Below, one piece after another: positions 45,629-54,686 of a stretch of DNA of 64,000 bases. The first letter of the stretch is position 1; the number at the start of each line of letters is the position of its first letter. This stretch comes from CAWBVG01 sp963792175 (lineage in GTDB: Bacteria > Acidobacteriota > Vicinamibacteria > Vicinamibacterales > CAVVIG01), in assembly GCA_963792175.1 (NCBI GenBank), contig CAWBVG010000055.1:1-64000 (forward strand). Direction: 5' to 3'. The notes beneath the pieces are model-generated. The model had not been told where the DNA came from. It made no database searches and worked only from the letters and a program-made list of their open reading frames with translations. Made by a program: the position numbers and the translations under genes.

Positions 45629-48013
45629 ATGCTGAACGATGCGCGATACGCCCTTCGGCTGCTGATCCGCGCTCCTGGATTCACCGCCGTCGCGGTCCTG
45701 ACGCTGGCGCTCGGGATCGGCGCCAACACCGCCATCTTCTCGGTCGTGCGCAGCGTGCTGTTCGCGCCGCTGCCATTTGCCCGTCCCGATCGGCTCGTCG
45801 TCGTGTGGCACGGCTACCCGCCCAACCTGCCGCGGGCCGCGGTGTCCGCGCCGGGCTACTCCGATCTGCGGGACGCGCGCCACATCTTTGCGGACGTCGC
45901 GGCGATGCGGCTGAACAGCCAGAACCTCACTGGCGATGGCGACCCAGAACGTGTCGTCGTCGCGCGCGTGTCGCAGAGTTTTCAGCCGATGCTCGGGCTG
46001 CGACTGGCGGCGGGCCGATGGTTCCTGCCCGAGGAGGACGCGCCGGATCGAAGGCCCGTCGTCGTCTTGAGTGACGGTCTGTGGCGCCGGCGCTTCGGCG
46101 GCGACCCGCAGGCCGTCGGACAGACGATGCGGCTCAACGATCGGCCGCACGAGATCGTCGGCATCATGTCGGAAACTGGCGCCTTTCCGCGTCAGGCCGA
46201 AGCGTGGGTCCCGGTCGCCTTCACGCAGGCCGAACGCGCGGACCGCAGCAGTGAGTACCTCGATGTGATCGGCCGCGTGCGCGACGGGGTCGACGTGGCC
46301 CAGGTGCCGGCCGCACTTCACACGCTGGCGGACACGCTGCGCCGTCAGTACTACGCGGACTCGCCGCGCTGGACGTTGGGAATGCTGCCGATCAAAGACG
46401 ATCTCGTTCGCGACACGCGGCCGATTGTGCTCGCGGTGTTCGGCGCCGTCGGGCTGGTGCTTCTCATCGCCTGCGCGAATGTCGCCAATCTGCTCCTCGC
46501 GCGAGCCGGCCACCGCAGACGGGAGCTCGCGGTGCGCGCCGCCGTCGGCGCGGCACCCGGGCGCCTGCGCCGCCAGCTGCTCATCGAGACCGCCGTGCTC
46601 GGACTGCTTGGCGGCGCGGCCGGCGTCCTCGTGGCGGCGGCCGCCGTGCCTGTGCTCGGCCGCGTGATCGCTCAGACGTTTCCTCGCGTCGACGCGCCGC
46701 GCCTGGACATCCTGGCGCTCGCGTTCGCGGTGGCAGCGTCGAGCGCCAGCAGTCTGTTGTTCGGATTGATTCCCGCGTGGCAGCTGTCGCGCCACGACGT
46801 GCGTTCGATCCTCACCGAGGAATCACGCAGCGGCAGCCGAACGCATACTGGTCATTGGCTCGTCGCCGCGGAGCTGGCGCTGGCATTCGTCGTTCTCGTC
46901 GGTGCCGGATTGCTGACCAGGAGCTTCGCGAGGGTGACAGCCGTCGATCCCGGTTTCGGCGTGGATCATCGCCTGACCGTACGGGTGTCGCTGCCGCTGG
47001 CGCGCTATGCGGCCGCGCCGCAGCGGATGGCCTTCTACACGCAGCTGTTCGATCGCGTGTCCGCGCTGCCGGGCGTGCGAAGCGCCGGCGGTGTCTCGGA
47101 ACTCCCGCTGAGCGAGCTGAAGAACATGGGAACGTTCGAGATCGAAGGGCGCGCCGTGCCGCGCGGCGCCGACTTTCCGCACGCCGACTGGCGGTCCGCG
47201 TCGCCTGGCTACTTCAAGGCCATGAGCGTCGGGCTCGTCGCCGGCCGGTTCTTCGAGGATCGCGATGCCGGCGATGCGCCTCGTGTCGCGATGGTCGACG
47301 AAGCGGCCGCGTCGAAGTACTGGCCGGGCGAGAATCCGATCGGCCGGCGGATCACGATCGACGATGCCGCGCAGGGAAACTGGCGCGAGGTGATCGGCGT
47401 CGTTCGCTCCGTGCACCACGATTCGCTGGAGGCGGCGTCGCGCGGGACGCTGTACTTCCCGCTCGCGCAGCGTGCGACGGGTGGCATCTACGCTGTCGTC
47501 CATACCGATGCGGATCCGGTGTCGCTCTTGCCATCGCTCCGCGCCAGTGTCCGCGCGCTCGATCCCGATCTGCCGCTCTACGACGTGCGAACGCTCGACG
47601 ACCGTCTCAGCGACACGCTCGGCCGGCGCCGGATTGCGACCTGGCTGATCGGCGTGTTCGCGTCGCTCGCGTTGGCGCTCGCCGCGGTCGGCGTCTATGG
47701 CGTGATGTCGTACGACGTCAGTCTGCGCGCGAAGGAAATCGGCATTCGGATGGCGCTTGGCGCCGATCGCCGTTCGGTGCTGGCGATGGTCGTCGGCGGC
47801 GGGCTGAGGATGGCCCTGACCGGCATTGTCGGAGGCGGAGTGCTCGCGTTGCTGTTGACGCGGCTCGCCGGTGGTCTCTTGTTCGGGATATCAGGCCACG
47901 ATCCCGTGACGTACGCAGCTCTCGCGGTTGTCCTGACAGCGCTGTCGGCGGCGGCCGCGTACGCGCCCGCGCGCCGTGCCAGCGCTGTCAACCCGGTGGA
48001 AACCCTGCGCTAG
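45629..48013 (+). CDS. ADOP-family ABC transporter permease
   Basis: The complete 794-residue membrane protein starts MLNDARYALRLLIRAPGFTA. It has an N-terminal helix, a MacB-type periplasmic domain, two then two more membrane helices (VLAVFGAVGLVLLIACANVA), a second periplasmic domain and the final FtsX block (IGVFASLALALAAVGVYGVM, RAKEIGIRMALGADRRSVLA). It ends NPVETLR, the usual family end. Such proteins are numerous in Acidobacteriota and often lack a linked ATPase, as here. The start follows the ATPase stop by seven bases, so co-transcription is likely. Substrate unknown. Confidence 0.93.
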   Translation: MLNDARYALRLLIRAPGFTAVAVLTLALGIGANTAIFSVVRSVLFAPLPFARPDRLVVVWHGYPPNLPRAAVSAPGYSDLRDARHIFADVAAMRLNSQNLTGDGDPERVVVARVSQSFQPMLGLRLAAGRWFLPEEDAPDRRPVVVLSDGLWRRRFGGDPQAVGQTMRLNDRPHEIVGIMSETGAFPRQAEAWVPVAFTQAERADRSSEYLDVIGRVRDGVDVAQVPAALHTLADTLRRQYYADSPRWTLGMLPIKDDLVRDTRPIVLAVFGAVGLVLLIACANVANLLLARAGHRRRELAVRAAVGAAPGRLRRQLLIETAVLGLLGGAAGVLVAAAAVPVLGRVIAQTFPRVDAPRLDILALAFAVAASSASSLLFGLIPAWQLSRHDVRSILTEESRSGSRTHTGHWLVAAELALAFVVLVGAGLLTRSFARVTAVDPGFGVDHRLTVRVSLPLARYAAAPQRMAFYTQLFDRVSALPGVRSAGGVSELPLSELKNMGTFEIEGRAVPRGADFPHADWRSASPGYFKAMSVGLVAGRFFEDRDAGDAPRVAMVDEAAASKYWPGENPIGRRITIDDAAQGNWREVIGVVRSVHHDSLEAASRGTLYFPLAQRATGGIYAVVHTDADPVSLLPSLRASVRALDPDLPLYDVRTLDDRLSDTLGRRRIATWLIGVFASLALALAAVGVYGVMSYDVSLRAKEIGIRMALGADRRSVLAMVVGGGLRMALTGIVGGGVLALLLTRLAGGLLFGISGHDPVTYAALAVVLTALSAAAAYAPARRASAVNPVETLR

Positions 48014-48264
48014 CGGCTATTGCCCGGATCGTACGGATCGGCCTGCGCTTCCGGATGACCGGGCGCCGGATCGCCGCGGCGGCCGGGATGGCTGTCGCCG
48101 GTGCCGTCAGGGATGTTTGGCCCGAGGCTCACTTTTCCTTTGCCGATCTCTTTCATCAAGTAAGGCACCAGCAGCGCGAGCGCCAGGCCGATTGCGATGA
48201 CGATCCCCGCCAGCATCGCGGGTCCGGGGTAATCCCACGCTATGAGTAGCTCGACAGCGGACAT
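48010..48264 (-). CDS. Small single-TM protein
   Basis: Eighty-four residues with one membrane helix (AMLAGIVIAIGLALALLVPY) and a polar tail with repeated Gly, Pro and Asp (GDSHPGRRGDPAPGHPEAQA). A good ribosome site (GGAGGTG) precedes the ATG at 48264. The stop overlaps the permease stop by four bases in convergent orientation. No family is recognised. Confidence 0.6.
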   Translation of the reverse strand: MSAVELLIAWDYPGPAMLAGIVIAIGLALALLVPYLMKEIGKGKVSLGPNIPDGTGDSHPGRRGDPAPGHPEAQADPYDPGNSR

Positions 48265-48319
48265 ACGTCCACCTCCGCCAACTCAACACGCAACCCGCGT
48301 GCCTTCACGGAATCTCCGT

Positions 48320-48340
48320 AGGGGCTAGGGGCTAGGGGCT
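48320..48340. repeat. Three AGGGGCT heptamers
   Basis: Three exact copies in tandem (48320-48340) lie in the gap between the small membrane protein and the BON gene. The same unit occurs at 38672 and, as its complement, at 39255. Confidence 0.65.
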
Positions 48341-48435
48341 TGGGGACTGAGCTGGCTGAAGACTGCCGCGACGGTTAGTGCCCGACCGTTCACAGCTGGC
48401 AGTCCCTTTGAACGTCTACCGTTCGGAGGTCAGCC

Positions 48436-48789
48436 ATGGCCGTCGTTCGTGCGCTCCTCATCAGCGTTTTGATCATCCTGGTGGCGTTCGTGGGTTTCGC
48501 GTACTGGAGCGGGACCGCGTACTACCGCGTGCCGCGACTGGCGCCGTCTGCCGCGGTGGGGACCAGCGGGGTTCTGGACGACGCGGAGATCTCGTCCAAG
48601 ATCAAGGCGAAGATGGTGCTCGACGACTATGTGAAGGCGCGTTCCATCAATGTGAACACGAAGAACGGAACTGTGACGCTTCGCGGCGTCGTCCGATCCG
48701 TTGACGAGCACGATCGTGCCCTGACGCTGGCGCGCGACACGGTCGGCGTGACGCAGGTGGTTGACGAACTGCGGGTCGAAGCACAGTAG
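48436..48789 (+). CDS. Exported BON-domain protein
   Basis: Of 117 residues, the first 23 are a membrane anchor or signal (MAVVRALLISVLIILVAFVG). A BON domain follows: DDAEISSKIKAKMVLDDYVK, SINVNTKNGTVTLRGVVRSV and THE conserved VTQVVDELRV end. BON proteins (OsmY-like) bind phospholipid and are often stress-induced in the periplasm. The ATG at 48436 has GGAGG about ten bases upstream. It stands alone, upstream of a heptamer array and the tRNA. Confidence 0.85.
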   Translation: MAVVRALLISVLIILVAFVGFAYWSGTAYYRVPRLAPSAAVGTSGVLDDAEISSKIKAKMVLDDYVKARSINVNTKNGTVTLRGVVRSVDEHDRALTLARDTVGVTQVVDELRVEAQ

Positions 48790-48798
48790 CGAGACGAC

Positions 48799-48826
48799 CG
48801 ACTCTCGACTACCGACTCCCGACTAA
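48799..48826. repeat. Four CGACTNN heptamers
   Basis: CGACTCT, CGACTAC, CGACTCC and CGACTAA follow each other without gaps, between the BON gene stop and the tRNA 3' end. The first five bases are fixed and the last two vary. Confidence 0.75.
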
Positions 48827-48830
48827 TGTA

Positions 48831-48906
48831 TGGGGTGGATGACGGGACTCGAACCCGCAACCTCTGGTGCCACAGACCAGCGCTCTAACCATTGAGCTAC
48901 ACCCAC
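48831..48906 (-). tRNA. tRNA-His (GTG)
   Basis: Read on the minus strand, all four arms pair: acceptor GTGGGTG/CATCCAC, D stem GCTC/GAGC, anticodon stem CTGGT/ACCAG around loop CTGTGGC (anticodon GTG) and T stem GCGGG/CCCGT. Position 73 is C and an extra G precedes position 1 (48907), the identity pair of tRNA-His. The CCA end is encoded (48831-48833). It is flanked on both sides by repeat arrays. Confidence 0.95.
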
Positions 48907-48925
48907 CATGGCGAGGCACTGCGGA

Positions 48926-48996
48926 TTTGGTAAATGGGTAAGTGAGTAATTGGGTAAATGTAATTACCCAATTACCCATTTTCCAAATTACCAAAT
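48926..48996. repeat. GGTAAAT/GGGTAATT-type array with complementary arm
   Basis: Left arm TTGGTAAATGGGTAAGTGAG and TAATTGGGTAAATG; right arm TAATTACCCAATTACCCATT and TTCCAAATTACCAAAT. The arms pair to a long imperfect hairpin between tRNA-His (upstream side) and the end of the diguanylate cyclase gene. Confidence 0.75.
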
Positions 48997-49012
48997 GCTG
49001 AATTGCAGTCTA

Positions 49013-49978
49013 TCAGACTTCGGAGTCTTCGACGGCCGGCGGGTCGCTGTCGGTCATCTCGACAAGCACGCCGTTCTTGATCTGGGCGCGCAGGAGATAG
49101 ATGTGGCTGGCGCGCTCGCCCTTGGCTTCGTACATCAACTTGTCCGCGCGCTGAATCAGGTCCGCGGCGAGACGGCGCGCGATGAAGCGGCGGTCGGCGA
49201 CGCGTCCCAGCCACAGGCAGACGACGCCGACGTCGACGTGCACGGGCTGCACGGACAGCCGGCGGTCTTCGAGCGTCCAGTCGTAGCGTTCGACCGCCTC
49301 GCGGAAGCGCTCGGCGATGGCATGCGCCTGATGACACTCGGCGAGGTCTGGAATGAGGAAGCAGAACTCGTCGCCGCCGAAGCGGGCGTGGAGATCCTTG
49401 GACCGGTGTTCGTCCTCCGGCGTGCGCGACGTCGGACGCTCCTGCGCGAGGAGGTCGTCGGACCGGACCTGTTCGCGGAGCAGCGCGGCCACGCGCTCGA
49501 TGATCTGGTCGCCCACCGCGTGGCCGAGCGCGTCGTTGTACCACTTGAACCCGGTGATGTCGACGAGGCCGACGGCGCCCCAGCGCCCGCGCTGCTCGAG
49601 CGCCAGGAACGACTCCAGTTGCTCCGTGAACCGCGCGAAGTTCATCAGCTTCGTCTTCGGGTCGCGATGCGATTTGTCGGTGAGGTCGTTGACCAGGGCC
49701 TCGAAGTACCGCGAAATGCTGCTCACGGTCGCGTCCTTCGCCGAGAGCTCGGTTCGGACGTGCGCCATCTTGTCGGCGAATCCCGCGGACAGCGCCTGGA
49801 CGGCTTCCTGCTTGGATTCCTGCCAGAGCCGCTCGTGGCGGTTGAATACGGCATCGATGGCGGCGAGCAGCGCCGTCTCGACATCAGGCGCCAGGTGGAG
49901 GTGCTCGCGCACCCATCCCTGAAGATCGCTCCGGGTTTCTGGCAGCGGCCCTGGGGCGATCACCGGTTCCCGTCTCAT
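49013..49978 (-). CDS. GGDEF-domain diguanylate cyclase
   Basis: From the ATG at 49978 the protein has about 321 residues: a helical N-terminal part of about 130 residues (APDVETALLAAIDAVFNRHE) without membrane segments, then a GGDEF domain with DITGFKWYNDALGHAVGDQI, an intact RFGGDEFCFLIPDLAECH active site and ADKLMYEAKGERASHIYLLR near the end. It should make c-di-GMP in the cytoplasm. The frame stays open to 50080 but homologous-looking sequence starts at MRREPVIAPG. An insert of about 20 residues (QERPTSRTPEDEHRSKD) before the active site is unusual. Confidence 0.88.
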   Translation of the reverse strand: MRREPVIAPGPLPETRSDLQGWVREHLHLAPDVETALLAAIDAVFNRHERLWQESKQEAVQALSAGFADKMAHVRTELSAKDATVSSISRYFEALVNDLTDKSHRDPKTKLMNFARFTEQLESFLALEQRGRWGAVGLVDITGFKWYNDALGHAVGDQIIERVAALLREQVRSDDLLAQERPTSRTPEDEHRSKDLHARFGGDEFCFLIPDLAECHQAHAIAERFREAVERYDWTLEDRRLSVQPVHVDVGVVCLWLGRVADRRFIARRLAADLIQRADKLMYEAKGERASHIYLLRAQIKNGVLVEMTDSDPPAVEDSEV

Positions 49979-50197
49979 GACTGCGACACGCCCCTTACAA
50001 AGGTCGTACCCGCGGAGTGCATCGGAATCAGGCGTCTTTTCTGGCCGAGTCTGAAGAATCCTCACGGCGGGATGTCTCAACCGGCCGTCCGATCTTCAAT
50101 TCTGGCAGCAGTTAGGCTACCTCATGCGGATCGCGGTTATCTCGTCCGTAAGCCTCTAAGCTCGTCCGATTCGCAATACGGTCGAGCGAATCGTCCG

Positions 50198-53100
50198 CTA
50201 TCCCGCCGCGACCCGCGTCAGCGTCGACACCAGCCGTTCGGTTTCGATAGTCAGCGCCCGCCAGGCGTCTTCATGGCGACCGAAGGCGGCGGTGCGGCCA
50301 ATCTCCTCGAGGGTGCGCGCCGCGCTGACGACGCCGTCCGCTTCGAAATTCGCGGCCGCCCCCTTCAAGCCGTGCGCGGCTCGCCGCAGCGACTCGCCGT
50401 CGCGCTGTTCGATCGCTTCGCGGATCTTTTCGAGATGGCGGGGCGCATCGTCGACGAACAGCTTGCTGATCTCGGCGAGCAGCTGGCGGTCGCCGCCGAC
50501 GCGAGCCAGGACGTGATCGGAGATTTCTGACGGCGCCGGCAGATCCGGTTCAACCGCAGGCTTTCCCGCGGCCATCTGTTCGACGAGCATGCACAGCCGT
50601 CGCGAGTCGAGCGGTTTCGTCAGGTATTCGTCCATGCCGGCCTCGAGGCACCGCTCGCGATCGCCTTTCATCGCGTGCGCGGTCATCGCGATGATCGGCA
50701 CGCGCGTCCCGGTCGCGCGCTCGCCTTCGCGGATGATGCCAGTCGCCTCGAATCCGCCCATTTCTGGCATCTGCACGTCCATCAGCACGACGTCGAACGA
50801 CCGGGCGGCCAGCGCGTCGAGCGCTTCGCGGCCGTTGTTGGCAATGGTCACCTGGTGACCGCGGCGTTCGAGCAGCGTCGCCGCGAGCCGCTGGTTGACC
50901 GCGTTGTCCTCGGCCAGCAGCAGGCGCAGCCGCCGCTCCGGGAGGTCGGTCGGCAGCATCGATGCCGGCAGGGGGGCACGTTGACCGACGTCGTGGGACA
51001 GCGCGTGCCCGATGGCCGTCAGCAGGTCGCGCTGGTCAACCGGTTTCGTCAGGTGATTGGCAATGCCGACCGCGCGGCAGCGAGAGGTTTCGCCAAACTG
51101 GCCCGACGAGCTCAGCATCATGATGGTCGCGCCGGCGATCGGCGCCGCGTCACGGATGCGGCGCGCGACCTCGAAGCCGTCCATTTCCGGCATGTTCGCG
51201 TCGAGCAGGACGAGCGCGAAGGGGCGGCCCTGGGCGCTGGCGTCCAGCAGCGCGCGCAGCGCGGACGCGCCGCTGTCGGCGACCGTCGGGCGCATCTTCC
51301 AGCGGACCAGCAGGTCGTGCATCACGCGCCGGTTGACCGGGTTGTCGTCGACGACCAGCACGCGGAGATCGTTCAGGTCGAGCGGCGCCAGTTCCGCGCG
51401 CGCGTCGCTGATGCCCAGCCGCGCCGTGAAATGGAACGTGCTGCCTTCGAGCGGCGCGCTCTCCACCCAGATCCGGCCGTCCATCAGTTCGACGAGCGTC
51501 GACGAAATCGCCAGCCCCAGACCGGTCCCGCCGAACTTGCGTGTGGTCGAGCCGTCGGCCTGCTTGAACGGCGCGAACACCGCCTGCTGCTTCTCCGGCG
51601 GGATGCCGATGCCGCTGTCGCTCACGAAATAGTGGAGCACGTTCGAGTGCTGAGTCGATGACTCGAGCTGCACCTGGACCAGTACCTGGCCGCGTTCGGT
51701 GAACTTGATCGCGTTGCCAACGAGGTTCACGATGACCTGGCGCAGCCGTCCCGGGTCGCCGACGACCGCGCTCGGCACGTCGGACAGCACGTGACAGACG
51801 ACCTCGAGCCCCTTCTGCTCGGCGCGAAGCGCCAGCGGCTTCAGCAGCTCCGCCAGGTGATCGCGGACCGAGAACGGGATCGACTCGAGCTCGAGCTTGC
51901 GCATCTCGATCTTGGAGAAGTCGAGAATGTCGTTCAGGATGCTCAGGAGCGAGTCGGCCGAGCTCTTGGCCATGCCGAGATACTCGCGCTGCTCTGGCGT
52001 CAGCGGCGTGTCGAGGGCGAGCTCGGTCATGCCGATGATGCCGTTGAGCGGCGTGCGAATCTCGTGGCTCATGTTCGCCAGGAACTCGCTCTTGGCCTGG
52101 TTCGCTTCCTCCGCGATATGCGTCGCCGTGACGAGCTCCGCGGTGCGCTCCCGCACTTTGCGATCGAGATCTTCGGTCAGCGCGCGAAGCTCGGTGTTGA
52201 GATGCTCGCGCTGGACCAGCGCCTGTTCGAGCTGCTGGTACGAGTCGGCGAGGCGGGTCTGCATCCCGTGGACGTCGCCGAGGAGCTCTTCGATCTCGGC
52301 TGGAGGATTCGCGGTCAGCCGCGCCTCGGCCCGGCCGCCATGAGCCGAGATGTTGCGAACGATTGTCACGACCTCTTCGAGCGGGCGGGTCACGCCGCTC
52401 GCGAACTGGCGCGCGCCGAGCACGGCGCCGCCGAGGGCCAGCAGCACCAGCAGCAGCGTCAGCGCGTAGTAGCCGGTCCACTGCAGGCGGAGGTTGACGA
52501 GTGGCTGCTCGACGAACACCTTCCAGCCGGCCGGCGCGACGATCGCCGACGCGGCAAGCTGGGCGCGCACGCGGCCGCCGAATTCCTGCCGCTGGTAACG
52601 GAACGTGTTGGCTCCGGCCTGCGCGCCCGCGACGACCAGCGCGTCCTGCGCGACGTCCTGCAGCGCGGCATAGCCCGCTGCGGCGCTGGTGTAGATGACG
52701 CGATTGTGCTGGTCGACGACGGTGACACGGGCGTCCGGCAGCGTGCGGAAGCCTTCGACGAAGCGTTCGAACTTCGAGAGGTCCAGCGATCCGCCCACGA
52801 CGCCGGCGACCGTGCCGTCGTCGTCGAGCATCGGGACGGCGATGGTGACGATCGGCACGTGCGACAGGCGTCCGAGGATGACGTCGGAGATCGTCATCTT
52901 CTTCGTCCGCACCGCTTCGATGAAATACTCGCGATCGCTGACCGGCGGCGACGTCGATCGCGTCGGGTAGATCTCCCGCACCACTCCGCTCCGGTCGGCG
53001 ACGAGCAGGGTGATGAAGCCGGGATAGACCTTGTGGTATTCCGTCAGCAGCTGCTGACGGTCCGCCGAATCGAGCTTGCTCTGCCGCACGTTGACGGTGA

Positions 53101-53803
53101 GCGATTCCACGGCCTGGACGTGGTTGCTGACGTAGGAACCAATGTGGTCGCTGAGCGCCGCGACCGCTTCACGCAGCCGACCGCTGCCGTCCTCTTCCTG
53201 TTTGGCAGCTGTGACCTGGTTGCCGACGGCTGCCAGCAGCAGCAGCGGCAGCGTGGCGACGAGCACGAACGCGTGAAACGCGAATTCGCGGAGATGTCGC
53301 CGCGCCGCGGGCCGCTCGTACGCCGCGAAGCGTTGCGCGAACTCGCTGGTGGCAATCACATCGGCGAACACGACCGCCACCAGGCCGTTGAGTGGCAGCT
53401 GCAGTGCGATTGGCACCATCGATTGCCTGAGCGACGCCAGACCGAGGAGCCGCGGCGCGATCAGCATCACGACCGAGAGGCCCGACCACAGCAGGGCGCC
53501 TGCCACCAGCGGCGACCGTCCGCGCTTCGCGAAGGCTCCGAGCAGCGCGGCTTCCACACTGAGAAAGGCGACGATGGCGACGAGGGCCATCGCGACCGGC
53601 GTCTTCATGGAGAGCCCGCCGATCACCGCGGTCAGAACGCCAAGTGACGGTCCGAACAGGATGGCGATGGGCAGCGTGACGGCCCGTCCGAGCAGTAACG
53701 GGGCGACGGCGGCGCTGGGGATCGCGTTCAAGCCGAAACCGACCGCCCCGCAGAGCAGGGCGAGGCCGACGCGTCGAGCAGGCAGGCGATCCATGGCTAC
53801 CAC
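50198..53803 (-). CDS. Hybrid sensor histidine kinase with two receivers and HPt
   Basis: This 1201-residue membrane protein has, in order: an N-terminal multi-helix membrane part (LLLGRAVTLPIAILFGPSLG), a Cache-type outside sensor (YPGFITLLVADRSGVVREIY), a further helix (YYALTLLLVLLALGGAVLGA), HAMP, coiled coil, HisKA with His580 in ANMSHEIRTPLNGII, ATPase boxes (GTGLGLAI), receiver 1 with Asp868 (LLDANMPEMDG), receiver 2 with Asp1009 (LMDVQMPEMGG) and HPt with His1144 (AAHGLKGAAANFE). All phospho-acceptors are present, so a full internal relay is possible. The output gene is unknown; a response regulator is divergent 248 bases away. Confidence 0.93.
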   Translation of the reverse strand: MVAMDRLPARRVGLALLCGAVGFGLNAIPSAAVAPLLLGRAVTLPIAILFGPSLGVLTAVIGGLSMKTPVAMALVAIVAFLSVEAALLGAFAKRGRSPLVAGALLWSGLSVVMLIAPRLLGLASLRQSMVPIALQLPLNGLVAVVFADVIATSEFAQRFAAYERPAARRHLREFAFHAFVLVATLPLLLLAAVGNQVTAAKQEEDGSGRLREAVAALSDHIGSYVSNHVQAVESLTVNVRQSKLDSADRQQLLTEYHKVYPGFITLLVADRSGVVREIYPTRSTSPPVSDREYFIEAVRTKKMTISDVILGRLSHVPIVTIAVPMLDDDGTVAGVVGGSLDLSKFERFVEGFRTLPDARVTVVDQHNRVIYTSAAAGYAALQDVAQDALVVAGAQAGANTFRYQRQEFGGRVRAQLAASAIVAPAGWKVFVEQPLVNLRLQWTGYYALTLLLVLLALGGAVLGARQFASGVTRPLEEVVTIVRNISAHGGRAEARLTANPPAEIEELLGDVHGMQTRLADSYQQLEQALVQREHLNTELRALTEDLDRKVRERTAELVTATHIAEEANQAKSEFLANMSHEIRTPLNGIIGMTELALDTPLTPEQREYLGMAKSSADSLLSILNDILDFSKIEMRKLELESIPFSVRDHLAELLKPLALRAEQKGLEVVCHVLSDVPSAVVGDPGRLRQVIVNLVGNAIKFTERGQVLVQVQLESSTQHSNVLHYFVSDSGIGIPPEKQQAVFAPFKQADGSTTRKFGGTGLGLAISSTLVELMDGRIWVESAPLEGSTFHFTARLGISDARAELAPLDLNDLRVLVVDDNPVNRRVMHDLLVRWKMRPTVADSGASALRALLDASAQGRPFALVLLDANMPEMDGFEVARRIRDAAPIAGATIMMLSSSGQFGETSRCRAVGIANHLTKPVDQRDLLTAIGHALSHDVGQRAPLPASMLPTDLPERRLRLLLAEDNAVNQRLAATLLERRGHQVTIANNGREALDALAARSFDVVLMDVQMPEMGGFEATGIIREGERATGTRVPIIAMTAHAMKGDRERCLEAGMDEYLTKPLDSRRLCMLVEQMAAGKPAVEPDLPAPSEISDHVLARVGGDRQLLAEISKLFVDDAPRHLEKIREAIEQRDGESLRRAAHGLKGAAANFEADGVVSAARTLEEIGRTAAFGRHEDAWRALTIETERLVSTLTRVAAG

Positions 53804-54051
53804 TGGTTATCGGATGGCGCACGGATTTGCAGCTTCCGTTCCAAAAAAGTGACAGCACACCACTGCACAGACTCGCGCGGTTCGGTGCCGTTCGCGCCGT
53901 CGTCTGGCGCAGAGTGTGCGAAATGGCGCACCCGTGCCGCCCGGCGTGTGCGCTGCTGGAACCGTCTGCCCGAGCCGACATGTACCTCGCGGGATTTCGC
54001 GACCGTGGCGTGGCAGCCGGTTTGCTCACGACCACCGACATCCGGGGCCGC

Positions 54052-54684
54052 ATGCACGTACTGATTGCAGAAGACGATCGCGTGACCGGCGAGATCCTCG
54101 CGCGGACGCTGCAGCGCTGGCATTACGCCACCACGGTGGTGAGCGACGGCGCCCAGGCGTGGGATCACCTGCGCGTCTCGACGGCTCCGACGCTCGCGAT
54201 CCTCGACTGGATGATGCCGCAGATGGACGGGCCCGAAGTGTGCCGGCGCGTCCGCGCGGAGCTGCCGCTGGCGCACATGTACCTGCTGCTCGTCACCGCG
54301 CGCGAAGGCCGCGGCGACGTCATCGCCGGCCTCGACGCCGGTGCCGACGACTACATCATCAAGCCGTTCGACCCCGACGAGCTGCGCGCTCGCGTGGCCG
54401 TGGGCGTGCGCGTGCTCGGGCTTCAGCAGAAGCTCGCGGAGCGCGTCGCGGAATTACAGGACGCGCTGTCGAATGTGAAACAGCTGCACGGGCTGCTGCC
54501 GATCTGCAGCTATTGCAAGCGGATCCGCGGCGACGATCAGTACTGGCAGCAGGTGGAAGGCTATATCGCCGACCATTCGGAAGCGCAGTTCAGCCACGGC
54601 ATCTGCCCCGCGTGTTACGACACCATCTCCGCGGAGCTCGACGAAATGTCGCGGGCAAAAATGCAGCAGAAGAAAATCAGCTAG
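54052..54684 (+). CDS. Response regulator with Cys-rich C-terminal domain
   Basis: The ATG at 54052 starts directly on the receiver domain (MHVLIAEDDRVTGEILARTL) with phospho-Asp in LAILDWMMPQMDGPEVC and the Lys in YIIKPFDPDELRARV. The longer open frame from 53827 lacks such sequence. After a short coiled coil comes LLPICSYCKRIRGDDQYWQQ, then a HxxxxFSHGICPACYD segment: four Cys and two or three His in a pattern that recurs at the end of many response regulators and PAS proteins and may bind metal. There is no DNA-binding domain. It is divergent from the hybrid kinase and a possible partner of it. Confidence 0.88.
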   Translation: MHVLIAEDDRVTGEILARTLQRWHYATTVVSDGAQAWDHLRVSTAPTLAILDWMMPQMDGPEVCRRVRAELPLAHMYLLLVTAREGRGDVIAGLDAGADDYIIKPFDPDELRARVAVGVRVLGLQQKLAERVAELQDALSNVKQLHGLLPICSYCKRIRGDDQYWQQVEGYIADHSEAQFSHGICPACYDTISAELDEMSRAKMQQKKIS

Positions 54685-54686
54685 TT

